Shown: positions 34,337-43,747 of the stretch, piece by piece
Numbering within the stretch: the stretch's first letter is position 1
Layout: every line of letters starts with the position of its first letter
NCBI GenBank assembly: GCA_963780045.1
Contig: CAVZZZ010000001.1
Span: forward strand, 62,001-126,000
Source of the DNA: JANXQG01 sp963780045
GTDB lineage: Bacteria > Planctomycetota > Planctomycetia > Pirellulales > Thermoguttaceae
Direction: 5' to 3'
Length of the DNA stretch: 64,000 bases
Notes under the pieces: generated by a model
Told to the model about the DNA's origin: nothing
What the model saw: the letters and a program-made list of their open reading frames with translations, nothing else
Database searches by the model: none
Program-made: the position numbers and the translations under genes

Positions 34337-36378
34337 ATGCCCATCCGCCGCCTAAGTCAGTCGCTCATCAACAAGATCGCCGCGGGCGAGGTCGTGGAGC
34401 GGCCGGCGAGCGTGATCAAGGAGTTGATGGAGAACGCCGTCGATGCCCACGCGACGCGGATCGACGTGACGGTGCAGAACGGCGGGCTGGACCTGATGCG
34501 CGTGACGGACAACGGTTGCGGCATCGCAGCCGGGGAGTTGCCGCTGGCCGTCGCCGCCCATGCCACGAGCAAGCTGGCCGAGGCGGACGACCTGTTTCGT
34601 GTGGCTACGCTGGGCTTCCGCGGCGAGGCTCTGGCCTCCATCGGCGAGATCAGCCGGTTGGTCCTCCGCAGCCGCATCGCCGCAAGCGAAGGGGGCACGG
34701 AGATCGAGGTCTCCGGCGGCCATGCGGGCGAGGTCTCGCCCTGCGGCTGCCCGGTCGGCACGACGGCCGAGGTCCACAACCTGTTCTACAACACGCCCGT
34801 GCGGAGGAGGTTCCTGCGGACGCCGCAGACCGAGTTCGGCCACATCAGCGAGGCCTTCACGCGGATCGCGCTGGCCCTGCCGCAGGTCCATTTCACGCTG
34901 CGGCACAACGAGCGGCAGGTGTTCGACCTGCCGGCGGTGGTAAGCGCAGCGGCAAAGGGGACAGTCCCATTTTCGTCGAACGAAAATCGGAACAGTCCCC
35001 CGCTTGCGGAGCGTATCGCCGCCCTCTTTGGCCGCGAACTGGCCCAGCGGCTGATCTTCGTGCAAAGCGCCGATGGCGAGGTGCGGATTTCCGGCTGCGT
35101 CGCCCATCCGAGCCAAAGCCGCAGCAACAACCGCGCGCAGTACATCTTTCTCAACGGCCGCCACATCCGCGACGGCGCCTTGCAGCATGCCCTGGCAGAA
35201 GCCTTTCGCGGCCTGCTCATGGTGGGGCGTTACGCGATCGCCTTCCTCTCCTTCGAGATGCCGGCGGAGATGGTTGACGTGAACGTACACCCGACCAAGC
35301 TGGAAGTCCGCTTTCGCGACGGCGGCCGGCTCTACAGCCAGTTGCTCTCCACGCTCCGCAGCAAGTTCCTCACCACCGACCTGACTACGCTGGGGCAGGC
35401 CCCGTCCGGCGGCGAACAACCGGCCGCGGAAGCCGCCCACGACGAGACTCACGCCGCGCAAGTCCGCCAGGATCTTGTCGCTTGGGCCAAAGGCAAGGTG
35501 GCCGCTTGGCAGGCGATCGGGGATGGCGGCGACACCGTGGCTGTTGCGCAGCCAGCTTCGGCAGAGGCCGCCGGATCGACCGACACCGCCGAGCCGTGGG
35601 CGCGGAACGAACCGCTGAGACGGTACCTCCCTTCCAACGGCCGCAACTACAGGTCGCCGGCCGCTGGAACTGACGAACATCGCTTGGCGGCGGCCCGCAC
35701 CGCAAAGCGAGTTTGAGAGCGGAGCGGCAGTTGGGTACGTCCTCGCGCGAGCGGATTCCGCGCATGTTGCCGAATGCGGGGCGCATACGTCCATTCCGGC
35801 GGAACGGACCTACAGGCCGGCGCTGCAAATCCACAATCGCTATTTGGTGACGGAATCCGAAGAAGGTGTGACGATCATCGACCAGCACGCCTTGCACGAG
35901 CGAATTCTCTTCGAGCAGATCCGCGCGGATCGACGCCGGGGCGCTGGAGACGCAGAACCTGCTGGTGCCGGAGCCGGTCGATTTGGGCCCGGCCGAAGCG
36001 GCGATCGCACTGGAGCACCGCGCCGTGCTGGAGCGCCTCGGCTTGCGGATCGAGCCTTTCGGCGGCGACACGCTGCTGATCACCGGCTTTCCGGCGATGC
36101 TGGCGAACATGAACCCGGCCGAGGTGTTGCACGCGCTTCTGGAGCGGCTGGTCAGCGGCGGAGGGCAGCCCGACCGCCGCGATCTCTTGGACGACCTGCT
36201 GCACACGGTCGCCTGCAAGGCGGCGATCAAGGCGGGCGACCGGCTCACTGCGCCGGAGATCACCGCCTTGCTGGAACAACGGCATACGGTGCTGGACTCG
36301 CACCACTGTCCGCACGGCCGGCCAACCGAGTTGGTCTTCACCCGAGAAGAGCTGGACAAGCAGTTCAAGCGCACGTAG
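34337..36378 (+). CDS. mutL: DNA mismatch repair endonuclease MutL, frameshifted
   Basis: About 680 residues. The GHKL ATPase holds ELMENAVDAHATRIDVTVQN, DNGCGI, LGFRGEALASI and GTTAEVHNLFYNTP. A REP-like insert adds 16 residues in frame (KGTVPFSSNENRNSPP, near residue 206). Two shifts follow, before 35716 and near 35922-35930. The C-terminal part, read in the other frames, has QIHNRYLVTESEEGVTIIDQ, the nicking motif DQHA-x2-E-x4-E, ACKAAIKAGDRL and CPHGRP, so this is a nicking-type MutL. The stop is part of a family F REP-like element. An intact gene is expected for a repair-proficient cell. Confidence 0.88.
34954..35001. repeat. REP-like element, family E, in frame inside mutL
   Basis: aaaggggacagtcccatttt and its imperfect inverse cgaaaatcggaacagtcccc form a hairpin. 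In frame it encodes KGTVPFSSNENRNSPP between the strand RQVFDLPAV and LAERIAALFGREL, a linker region of the ATPase half. Confidence 0.7.
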
Positions 36379-36465
36379 GCTGGAACAAGCGCAGCGCAGT
36401 TCCGGCAGCCTTCGGTTGGCGCCGATGCAGTGCCGGAACCGCGCTTCGCTCGTTCGGGCCTACGC
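36375..36465. repeat. REP-like element, family F
   Basis: gtaggctggaacaagcgcag pairs with gcgcttcgctcgttcgggcc around a GC-rich centre with ttccggcagcc / tgccggaac. Its second to fourth bases are the TAG of mutL. Confidence 0.65.
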
Positions 36466-36561
36466 ATTTAAGCTACGCGGCGCACTCCTTGTGATCTCTT
36501 TCAATCCTGGCTAAAATAAAGCCTTACGGCAACGCTTCTTTGGCGGGAGACGAACCAACCC

Positions 36562-38048
36562 ATGATCTGCGTCAGCATCGGTCGCGGCCGACACAAAATG
36601 ATGATCGCCGAGCACCGGCACATGGTGGAATTGGGGGCGAAGCTTGTCGAGCTGCGACTGGACTACATCGCGGGTCCCATCAACATCCGCCGACTGATTG
36701 CCGACCGCCCTTGCCCGGTAATCATTTCCTGCCGCCGGCCGGCCGACGGCGGCAAGTGGCAGGGGAGCGAAGAGCAGAGGATGCTGCTTCTGCGCACGGC
36801 CATCTCCCAGGGCATCGACTACATCGACCTGGAGGATGACGTGGCGGCCTCGGTGCCGCGCTTCGGCAAGACGAAGCGGATCGTCAGTTTCCACGACTTT
36901 CGCAAAACGCCCGACGACCTGGACGCCATCCACCGCCGCCTCGCAGCATGCGATGCCGACATCGCGAAGATATCCACGATGGTCAACCACCCCAGCGACA
37001 ACGTGCGGCTCCTGGACGTGGTCCGCAAGGCGAAGATTCCCACCGTCGGCATGGGCATGGGCGATATCGGCGTGCCCACCCGCATCCTGGCGGGCAAGTT
37101 CGGCTCGCCGATCACCTACGCGACTTTCTCACAAGACCGGGCGCTGGCCCCGGGGCAGCTCGGCTTCGAGCAGATGATGGAGGTCTTCCGCTACGACCAG
37201 ATCAACGCCGAGACCGAGGTCTACGGCGTCGTGGCCGATCCCATCGGACACAGCCTCAGCCCGCTGATCCACAACGCCGCCTTTGCCCATCTGGGCATGA
37301 ACAAGGTCTACGTGCCCTTCCGCGTGCCACGCGAGGACTTGGCGCGGTTCATCGACGAGGCGCCGGCGCTGGGCATCCGCGGCCTGAGCGTGACGATCCC
37401 GCACAAGGAAGAGGTGGTCAAGAAGCTCACGGCCGCCGACGAAGCGGTCCGCGGCATCGGCGCGGCGAACACGGTCGTCCTCGATGGCGCCGCGCGACCG
37501 GCTACAACACCGACTACCATGCCGCCATGCGCTCGCTGGAGAAGGCGATGGAAATCCCCGCCGGCGAGGAAAAGCCGCTGGCCGGCAAGACGGCGCTGGT
37601 GATGGGCTGCGGCGGCGCGGGCGCGGCGGTCGCCTTCGGCCTGGTCCGCCGCGGCGCGCACGTGCTGCTCAGCGACATCACCGCCCGCAAGGCCGAGGTC
37701 ATGGCCGGGCGGTTCGGCTGCGTGGCCGTCGAGTGGGCCGACCGCGTCAAGGCTAATCCGGACATCCTCGTGAACTGCACGCCCGTCGGCATGCACCCCA
37801 ACGTCGACGAAACGCCTTTCGAGAAGCACCACATGCGGCCCTCGGCGGTCGTGTTCGACGCCGTCTACAACCCCGAGAACACGCTGCTCATCAAAGAGGC
37901 CCGCAGCCGCAACTGCACCGTGGTGACGGGCGTGGAGATGTTCGTCCGTCAGGCCTGCATGCAGTTCAAGTACTTTACCGGCCGCGACGGCCCCGCCGAG
38001 TTGATGCGCGACGTGATCCGGCGGACCATCGGCGCGGCGAAGTTGTGA
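36562..38048 (+). CDS. aroDE: Fused type I 3-dehydroquinate dehydratase-shikimate dehydrogenase, frameshifted
   Basis: About 495 residues; two consecutive steps of the shikimate pathway in one polypeptide, as in plants and some bacteria. Dehydratase (1-210): RIVSFHDFRKTP has the His and ADIAKISTMVNHP the Schiff-base Lys. Dehydrogenase (215-495): GVVADPIGHSLSPLIHNAAF, LSVTIPHKEEVV with the catalytic Lys, GYNTDYHAAM, the NADP loop GCGGAGAAVAF and MFVRQACMQFKYFTG. The frame breaks at 37486-37498 (near ACCGGCTAC). Since aroE is essential for aromatic amino acids, the break is likely a consensus error. Confidence 0.88.
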
Positions 38049-38054
38049 AAGGAG

Positions 38055-38123
38055 TGTTCAGTTTTCAGTTTGACCGAAAACTGAAAACTGAAAACTGAAC
38101 ACTGAACACTGAACACTGAAAAC
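38055..38123. repeat. REP-like element, family B
   Basis: gttcagttttcagtttgacc opposes gaaaactgaaaactgaaaac, followed by tandem aacactgaacactg units. It starts 6 bp after the aroDE stop. Confidence 0.6.
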
Positions 38124-38128
38124 CGTCC

Positions 38129-38671
38129 ATGTTCTTCCTCGAATCTCCTTGGCCGATCTTGATCGTCGGACTGGTGGCCGAAGCGCTGCTGGCGGTCGCG
38201 TTGTTCCGTACCGGCAGGGGAAAGCTGCTCTGGCCGATAGGCGGTGTTGCGCTGTTGGTGCTGTTAGGTCTAGTGGCCGAGCGGTATACGGTCACCGACA
38301 CGAAGCTCGTGCGGCAGACGCTCGACGCGGCCGCCGCCGGACTCGTGGCCAACGACAAGGACCGCGTGAAGGCGTGCATCGTGCCTGATCCCGATGGCGA
38401 TCCGACGCGCGCAGCGACCGACGAGGCGTTTCGATATCCTGTCGTTTTCCGTCGGATTTCGATCAGCGATCTGGACGTGAAATTCAACGATCGGACGAGC
38501 CCGCCTACTGCCGATGCGACGTTTATGGTCTACGTTACGGTCAGAGTGCGTGGCCCGGATTCCACAGAAATCGGAGAGATTACCAAGCCGGTGAACATGA
38601 AGATCAAATTGCGGAAGCACTCCGGTCGCTGGCTGGTCTACGGCCAGCCCGTGCATAACGGCTACGACTAG
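38129..38671 (+). CDS. Hypothetical membrane protein with NTF2-like domain
   Basis: 180 residues. Two N-terminal membrane helices (ILIVGLVAEALLAVALF and LLWPIGGVALLVLLGLVAE) precede a soluble domain with a hydrophobic start (QTLDAAAAGLVANDKDRVKA) and a beta-rich end (TFMVYVTVRVRG, WLVYGQPVHNGYD). The shape suggests a periplasmic or cytoplasmic NTF2-like fold. The family is not recognised. Confidence 0.6.
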   Translation: MFFLESPWPILIVGLVAEALLAVALFRTGRGKLLWPIGGVALLVLLGLVAERYTVTDTKLVRQTLDAAAAGLVANDKDRVKACIVPDPDGDPTRAATDEAFRYPVVFRRISISDLDVKFNDRTSPPTADATFMVYVTVRVRGPDSTEIGEITKPVNMKIKLRKHSGRWLVYGQPVHNGYD

Positions 38672-38712
38672 GCCGCTCCTGCCTCGAGCGGCTATTGCTG
38701 CCACAATCTCTC

Positions 38713-39198
38713 TCACAGAGTCTTGTCCGCGCTCGGCGTCGTGTCCGCTGGTTCCGTTGCCCCGCTGGCCGCAATCTCCTGGATCTTCGCCTTCGGCACT
38801 AGGCCCACGCTCCGCGACGTGATCTGCCCGCCGCGGAAGACCAGCAGCGTCGGCATGGCGCGGACGCCGTAGCGTTTCGTCAACTCGGGATCGTTGTCGA
38901 CGTCGACCTTCACCACGCGGACCTCGGGATGTTCGTCGGAGAATTCTTCCAAAAGCGGCGTGAGCTGTTTGCACGGCCCGCACCGCTCCGCGAAGAAATC
39001 GACCAGCACCGGCTTGTCGCTCTTGAGCACCCGCTCCTCGAAGTTGGCGGTGGTGACGTGTTCCAGCCGCGACTCGGAGCCTTGCGACCACGGCATCACC
39101 AGCCCGTTGTGGCCGATGCAGCCCGCCGCCAGCATCGCCGCGGCGCAGAGCAGAACAAAGCAAGTGAATTTCGCGCTGGATTTCAAGTTGGAACGCAT
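38713..39198 (-). CDS. Thioredoxin-domain lipoprotein
   Basis: 161 residues. A signal with lipobox (FTCFVLLCAAAMLAAGC) anchors it in a membrane; the thioredoxin fold follows with DFFAERCGPCKQLTPLLEEF, VDVDNDPELTKRYGVRAMPT and a LLVFRGGQ strand. The active-site CGPC is intact. ATG 39198 was chosen because it starts just before the signal; the longer frame upstream lacks a signal. It probably acts in periplasmic disulphide reduction or resistance. Confidence 0.85.
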   Translation of the reverse strand: MRSNLKSSAKFTCFVLLCAAAMLAAGCIGHNGLVMPWSQGSESRLEHVTTANFEERVLKSDKPVLVDFFAERCGPCKQLTPLLEEFSDEHPEVRVVKVDVDNDPELTKRYGVRAMPTLLVFRGGQITSRSVGLVPKAKIQEIAASGATEPADTTPSADKTL

Positions 39199-39551
39199 GG
39201 CGCTGCTTCCGTGGACGGGCGGAGTAAGTAAATCCTTGCTTATCCCGCCCTGCGGGTCAAGTGCAGTCGGCCCCTGGCGGAGAAAAGGCCCCGAAGTATC
39301 GGGCCGCCTAAACCATTCTGACCGCCCTTGTTTGCCCCGCTTGACAAGCTGCCGCAACGTAACGCTTGCGTAAGGCCCTTGTGCGCATTCTCCAGATGCC
39401 GACGAGATGGGCACTTCGAATGTGACCCGTATCAAGTATTGAACGTGTCAAAACTTGCTTCTCACCCCCTGCAAGCAGTGATCTAAAACACCAGACTAAC
39501 GGAATCTCCGCAACGACGCGAGCGGTTGCCGAGAGTGTTAGAACAACAGAT
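39199..39551. other. Intergenic region without a supported gene
   Basis: About 350 bp between the thioredoxin gene start and the aldo/keto reductase remnant. The open frame that extends the thioredoxin gene upstream has no signal or family feature. I see no promoter pair or repeat that I would defend. Confidence 0.4.
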
Positions 39552-39949
39552 TTAATCGACATTCATCAGCGTCCCGTCATTTGCTCGCGTCCACAGCGAG
39601 TATTCGCTTTGGAGGGCGGTAACCGGCTGGACAGCGTGCGCGCGACGAATCGTTTGCACGCCTGCTTCCGAAAGGCCGAAGTGCTTGACCTTTCCTGTCC
39701 GAATCAATTCCTTCACTGCACCGGCGACATCTTCTATCGGCACGTTGGGGTCAACCCGGTGCTGATAAAGCAAATCAATTGTCTCGACCTTGAGCCGCTT
39801 GAGCGAGCCTTCGACCGCCCGCTTGATCTGCTCTGGGCGGCTGTTCAGCCCGGCGAACCTTTCATCGCGCGGGGGTCAAAATCAGGGTTCAGGTCGAACC
39901 CGAACTTGGTGGCGATCACAACTTGCTTGCCGAGTGAAGGTGACTTCAA
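39552..39949 (-). pseudogene. Aldo/keto reductase remnant
   Basis: The minus strand reads GKQVVIATKFGFDLNPDFDP, then after a shift near 39860, RPEQIKRAVEGSLKRLKVET, IDLLYQHRVDPNVPIEDVAG and TALQSEYSLWTR. This is the middle of an aldo/keto reductase of the DlxxYH subfamily. Both ends are missing (no catalytic Tyr-containing start, no C-terminal helices), so it is a decayed fragment. Confidence 0.75.
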
Positions 39950-40102
39950 TCACGTTTCTTTTGCCCTGGCAGAAATGCGTGCCAACCTAGTCATCATACC
40001 GCATAGGCTTACAATTCGACAGCAAGCAGCCCAACCGCGACAAGATCGTCGTGCTCCGCCCCGCCAAGCAACTCCGCTATACCGCAGCGGAAAATCACCG
40101 GC

Positions 40103-40534
40103 GTGAACGTGCCGTATACTGTCGAATTCAATCTCGGTACTCACCAAGTAGATCGCGGACCACCAGCACCCGAGCCGCTGACAAAACTGCTGGGGGTCGA
40201 TTTCTTCGGCGACGTCGAAGGTTTGCGGGGCAGCGATGATTTTAAGAGCCACCATCCGAATCGGCTCGATCCGTATTGTCCCCAATATACGGATGCGGAG
40301 CTTGTAGACGTGGCAGCGCTTACGCGACTCAAATACTTGTCGATCGGGGGCGACCAGGTAACTGACGCGGGATTGTCGCAGCTCGAAACGTTGACCAAAC
40401 TTCAAGTTTTCTGGGTCTCGCACACCAAAGTCACTGAGAAAGGGTTGAAGAAGTTCCATGGTGCCGTGCCGGAGTGCGGCATTTCACTCTGGCCAATTCA
40501 TGCGGATTGGAATATTGAACGCTTCACCCCGTGA
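40103..40534 (+). CDS. Leucine-rich-repeat protein fragment
   Basis: 143 residues, start GTG 40103. Two units of planctomycete-type LRR (VDVAALTRLKYLSIGGDQVT, DAGLSQLETLTKLQVFWVSH) follow a poorly conserved N-terminal half. A normal member would have a signal peptide and more repeats, so this is probably a truncated copy or remnant next to the reductase fragment. Confidence 0.5.
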   Translation: MNVPYTVEFNLGTHQVDRGPPAPEPLTKLLGVDFFGDVEGLRGSDDFKSHHPNRLDPYCPQYTDAELVDVAALTRLKYLSIGGDQVTDAGLSQLETLTKLQVFWVSHTKVTEKGLKKFHGAVPECGISLWPIHADWNIERFTP

Positions 40535-40717
40535 TTTGTCTGCCTGCTTTCCAATTAGAACGCAATTTGGCATCGCTACAGCAGGCTTCCAAGTGGCACA
40601 TCAGGTGCAACTCGATTGGTGACGATCGTTCAAGAGGACTGTTGCCCTGGCCGCTGGCGACGGTACAATTCCCCAACTGGTCGGACCTCGTCAGCCCCTA
40701 AGATAGGAGGAAAGATC

Positions 40718-41077
40718 ATGGCTCAGAATTCAACGGCAACCGCGGGTCACAAGCACGGCCCGAATTGCGGGCATCTTCGGGTGGAACACGACGGGCATGT
40801 GGACTACCTTCAGGACGGGCATTTGTGCCACCAGGAAGGTGGTGTGATGACCGAACATTCCATTGCGATCAGCGCCCGGAATCCGGACGTATGCACGCCA
40901 AATCACCGCTGCGGAGGGCACGAGAAAGGCCACGTTCACGGAGCCGGCTGTGGCCACGACGCGATTCCTCATGGCGGCCACCTCGACTATCTGGTAGAAG
41001 GCCGCCTCCATCATCCGCATGGTGACCATTGCGATGACCACGGGCCGGTAAGCACTGCGCAGTCTAAGCCGCGTTAG
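40718..41077 (+). CDS. Histidine-rich metal-binding protein
   Basis: 119 residues with about 25 His and several Cys in two halves: GPNCGHLRVEHDGHVDYLQD and HGAGCGHDAIPHGGHLDYLV, then HHPHGDHCDDHG. The pattern of CGH, HxGH and DYL repeats suggests a zinc or nickel/cobalt buffer or chaperone. It has no signal peptide or membrane segment. AGGAGG lies 7 bases upstream of ATG 40718. Confidence 0.75.
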   Translation: MAQNSTATAGHKHGPNCGHLRVEHDGHVDYLQDGHLCHQEGGVMTEHSIAISARNPDVCTPNHRCGGHEKGHVHGAGCGHDAIPHGGHLDYLVEGRLHHPHGDHCDDHGPVSTAQSKPR

Positions 41078-41315
41078 TCGAGCAAGAACGCGCCCGATTG
41101 GGGAATTGCCTTGCCCATCTCGTCGGCGTCAAGCTGAACCATCGCGGTGGGTGCGACCGTGGCCCTTCGATCCCTTAACGGACAGTCCTCCCGCCTGCTT
41201 TGCTGGCGGGATTTGAATTGCGGACGCTTCCACTTCCTTCCCAACAACTCGCGAAACGTCTCCGCATGACATAGAATGGTGCTTTACAACGATCTTCCAA
41301 ATCAGGATAGGAACA

Positions 41316-42077
41316 ATGAAAGCAACCCGATGGATTTGGACCATAGCTATTGCCCTCGTCGTGCTGGTGAATGAGGCGACTGCCGCCGATTCGGCCGCGA
41401 GTGCAAGCCCGCCCATTGGCCCCAAATCGGCGGCAAGCGCGGCTCTCTCGAACAGTGCCGCGGTGGCGGCAAGTGGCAATCGTGCGGCCGACTTCTTTAA
41501 GAAAGGCACCACCTGCCTGGAGAAAACTGACGTCGATGGCGCGATCGCCGCGTTCACGGAGGCCCTTCGTCTCAATCCCAATGATGCCAAAGCACTGTCC
41601 AGCCGAGGCGTTGCCTATGATCTCAAAGGCGATTTGGACAAAGCGCTGGCGGATTACAACGAGGCGATTCGCATCGATCCCAAGTACGCCATGGCATATT
41701 ACAACCGCGCTCTTACCTTCGTGAAGAAACGTGACCTCGACAAGGCAATTGCTGACTATACCGAGGCCATCAACCTCAAACCCGACATGGCTCAGGCTTA
41801 CGCCAATCGTGGCATGATCTACGAGAAAAAGGGAGATAAGGCCAAAGCGGACGACGATTTGGCTCGGGCAGAGAAGCTGGGCTTCAAACGGCCAGTTAGG
41901 GTAAATGTGGCGACCAATCCTGGAAACTTCTGGTTGACGCCGGCCTTGTTGCTTCTGGCAGCCGTCGTCGTCATCGTGGCTTACTGGTTTGTGCGAAAAC
42001 GCAGGCTCGCAAGCGCCGGTCCGGCGCTGAGAAGGCGGCTCACTGTCCGGTACAATTCCGCGCTATGTGAAAAATAA
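41316..42077 (+). CDS. TPR protein with signal peptide and C-terminal membrane anchor
   Basis: 253 residues. Signal peptide (WTIAIALVVLVNEATAADS), low-complexity Ala/Ser linker, three TPR units (AADFFKKGTTCLEKTDVDGA, ALSSRGVAYDLKGDLDKALA, AYYNRALTFVKKRDLDKAIA and following), and one C-terminal membrane helix (LLLLAAVVVIVAYWFV) with basic tail. This suits a surface or periplasmic scaffolding protein. It is similar in style to the island TPR gene but chromosomal. Confidence 0.75.
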   Translation: MKATRWIWTIAIALVVLVNEATAADSAASASPPIGPKSAASAALSNSAAVAASGNRAADFFKKGTTCLEKTDVDGAIAAFTEALRLNPNDAKALSSRGVAYDLKGDLDKALADYNEAIRIDPKYAMAYYNRALTFVKKRDLDKAIADYTEAINLKPDMAQAYANRGMIYEKKGDKAKADDDLARAEKLGFKRPVRVNVATNPGNFWLTPALLLLAAVVVIVAYWFVRKRRLASAGPALRRRLTVRYNSALCEK

Positions 42078-42111
42078 CCCGTATAAAGGGCTGCAAACGA
42101 TTGCACATGGC

Positions 42112-42140
42112 TTGACAACCGGCGGACCCCCATAGATAAT
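42112..42140 (+). promoter_or_regulatory. Sigma-70-type promoter
   Basis: TTGACA (42112-42117), 17-bp spacer, GATAAT (42135-42140), about 57 bp before ATG 42197. Confidence 0.65.
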
Positions 42141-42196
42141 GGCGGTAGTCTCGCAAGTTGCGATATTGTGTGGCGTGCTCGCTTGCAAAAGCTCCC

Positions 42197-42580
42197 ATGT
42201 TTCGGCGATCGGCGAATTCCGTTCTGCGGTTGACCCTCGCTGGCATTCTGGCCGGAACTTCTCTACTTGGCAGCAATCTCCACGAACTCCTCGGTATTCA
42301 CGCTTGCCAAGCGTTTAGCGGCTCTGGCAGCGGGCAGGCTTCGCAACGAGCGACTCTTTCGGCCGCCAGTCACGTTTCGGCCGCCAGTCACAATCAAAGT
42401 CTCCATGACGCGGCGCATTGCCCCATTTGCAATTTTCTCGCTCAAGGAAGGCTCGTCGGCCAGGTATTTGAAGGCGTGTCGGTCGCGACGGTCGTCACGA
42501 GCTTCGTGTCGACGGTCTCGTTCTTGCAGCCTGTTTCTCGGTGCTCGCCATTTCAATCGCGGGCGCCGCCCTTTGCGTAG
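42197..42580 (+). CDS. Exported DUF2946-like protein
   Basis: 127 residues. An N-terminal membrane/signal segment (LRLTLAGILAGTSLLGS) is followed by a Ser/Ala-rich stretch with a duplicated ASHVSAASH-type unit, and a C-terminal HDAAHCPICNFLAQG motif like DUF2946. It is probably metal-related, as CPIC with histidines is typical of copper-linked DUF2946 proteins. The promoter upstream supports it. Confidence 0.5.
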   Translation: MFRRSANSVLRLTLAGILAGTSLLGSNLHELLGIHACQAFSGSGSGQASQRATLSAASHVSAASHNQSLHDAAHCPICNFLAQGRLVGQVFEGVSVATVVTSFVSTVSFLQPVSRCSPFQSRAPPFA

Positions 42581-42944
42581 CACATTTCGACAGGGCTGTT
42601 GCGTGCTGGTTCTGCAAGATTAGGACCGTAAGCGCAATCGCTTCTCACTGCCCCACTCGCATCGCGGAAGTTGCTGTCGCGTATGATTGGCGCGCACTTT
42701 CGACGCGAGCGGAGAATCCATCGGAAACTCCGCCGCGAGCAGCGTGACAGTGGTAGAGGTCCGACCAGTCCTTTACGTTGCGCTGCCGCGGCGGGGCCTT
42801 TTGTCCACGTCCACGGGGCTGTCCCGTGGGATTGTCAACATCGCCGCAGTTCGGATCGCGCGGACGATCCGGAAACCGCGGCTTCAGGTCGATTCGTTTT
42901 TTTCCAGTCACAAGGTACGACGTTTTTTTCCAAAGGAGAAAGTT
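42581..42944. other. Intergenic region upstream of flp
   Basis: About 360 bp between the DUF2946-like gene and flp. No further gene is supported; it must hold the promoter of the Tad operon, though no clear -35/-10 pair was found. Confidence 0.4.
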
Positions 42945-43301
42945 ATGAAAAAGTTGATTCGCAATCGCAAGGGCCAGGGGCTCGTGGAATATGCCTTGAT
43001 CATCGCCGGCGTGGCGCTGATTTCGGCGGTCGCCATTTCGCTGTTCGGCCATAAGGTCAGCGACATGATCGGCGCGGTGGCGACGGTGCTGCCGGGCGCG
43101 CACCAGGGCGATAACGGCCCGATCCTCAGCGGCCACCTGATCGAGACGACCAACGCCGACGCCAACGGCGACCCGATCTCACTTGACGTGCCCGGCATTT
43201 TGGCGGGCAACGCGACGGGCCGCCTGGGCAACAACGTGTTCAACAATAACAGCAACGGCTTCGACGGTTTGATCATCGAATCGGCGAACAACATCCCATA
43301 G
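42945..43301 (+). CDS. flp: Flp-type IVb pilin
   Basis: 118 residues. RNRKGQG followed by LVEYALIIAGVALISAVAIS is the prepilin signature, with cleavage after the glycine and Glu-5 and Tyr retained; the hydrophobic helix forms the filament core. The C-terminal half (NGDPISLDVPGILAGNATGR) is longer than in classical Flp (about 60 residues), so it carries a small extra domain. AAAGGAG precedes the ATG. It is the first gene of the Tad locus. Confidence 0.9.
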   Translation: MKKLIRNRKGQGLVEYALIIAGVALISAVAISLFGHKVSDMIGAVATVLPGAHQGDNGPILSGHLIETTNADANGDPISLDVPGILAGNATGRLGNNVFNNNSNGFDGLIIESANNIP

Positions 43302-43306
43302 GTCGC

Positions 43307-43747
43307 GTGCATTGGCTTTGTCATTGCATCGTTGTGCTGTTGGTAGCAACCGCCGCCATCCGGGACCTCCGCACGCGGGAGGTCCCGGACTGGATTCCGG
43401 CGGACGTGTTGTGCTGCGGATTGCTGGCGGCGCTCGTCTCCTGGACCAGCGCCGGCTGGATTGCCGCGGTTGCCGGGTTCGCGCTTGGTCTGGCCCTGAC
43501 GTGGCCGCTATTCGCCCTCGGTGGATTGGAGGGCGGCGACGTGAAACTGCTCGCGGCCCTGGGCTGCGCGCTGGGTCCCAAAGGTCTGCTGTGCGCTATG
43601 TTTTGGATGGCCCTGGCCGGCGGCGCCTTGGCCCTGGTATACAAGGCGCGAGGCAAGAAAGACCTGGCCTACGTGCCCGCCATCGCCGCGGGCGTATTGG
43701 TGGAAACGATCTGGCCCGGAGGAATTGCCAATGTGTTGCTTAAATAA
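43307..43747 (+). CDS. tadV: Prepilin peptidase (A24, TadV/CpaA)
   Basis: 146 residues, GTG 43307. AIRDLRTREVPDWI and GGLEGGDVKLLAALG provide the two catalytic aspartates of A24 prepilin peptidases. Four to five hydrophobic segments span the membrane. It processes Flp and TadE/G-type pseudopilins. Its end overlaps tadE by 17 bp. Confidence 0.88.
   Translation: MHWLCHCIVVLLVATAAIRDLRTREVPDWIPADVLCCGLLAALVSWTSAGWIAAVAGFALGLALTWPLFALGGLEGGDVKLLAALGCALGPKGLLCAMFWMALAGGALALVYKARGKKDLAYVPAIAAGVLVETIWPGGIANVLLK

Noticed and set aside
34516..35277. Alternative frame within mutL
   Set aside because: Shadow of the MutL ATPase domain, which has all its motifs in the other frame.
42158..42196. Upstream start for the DUF2946-like protein
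   Set aside because: A promoter pair ends at 42140 and the signal-like segment starts after ATG 42197, so the shorter start is better.
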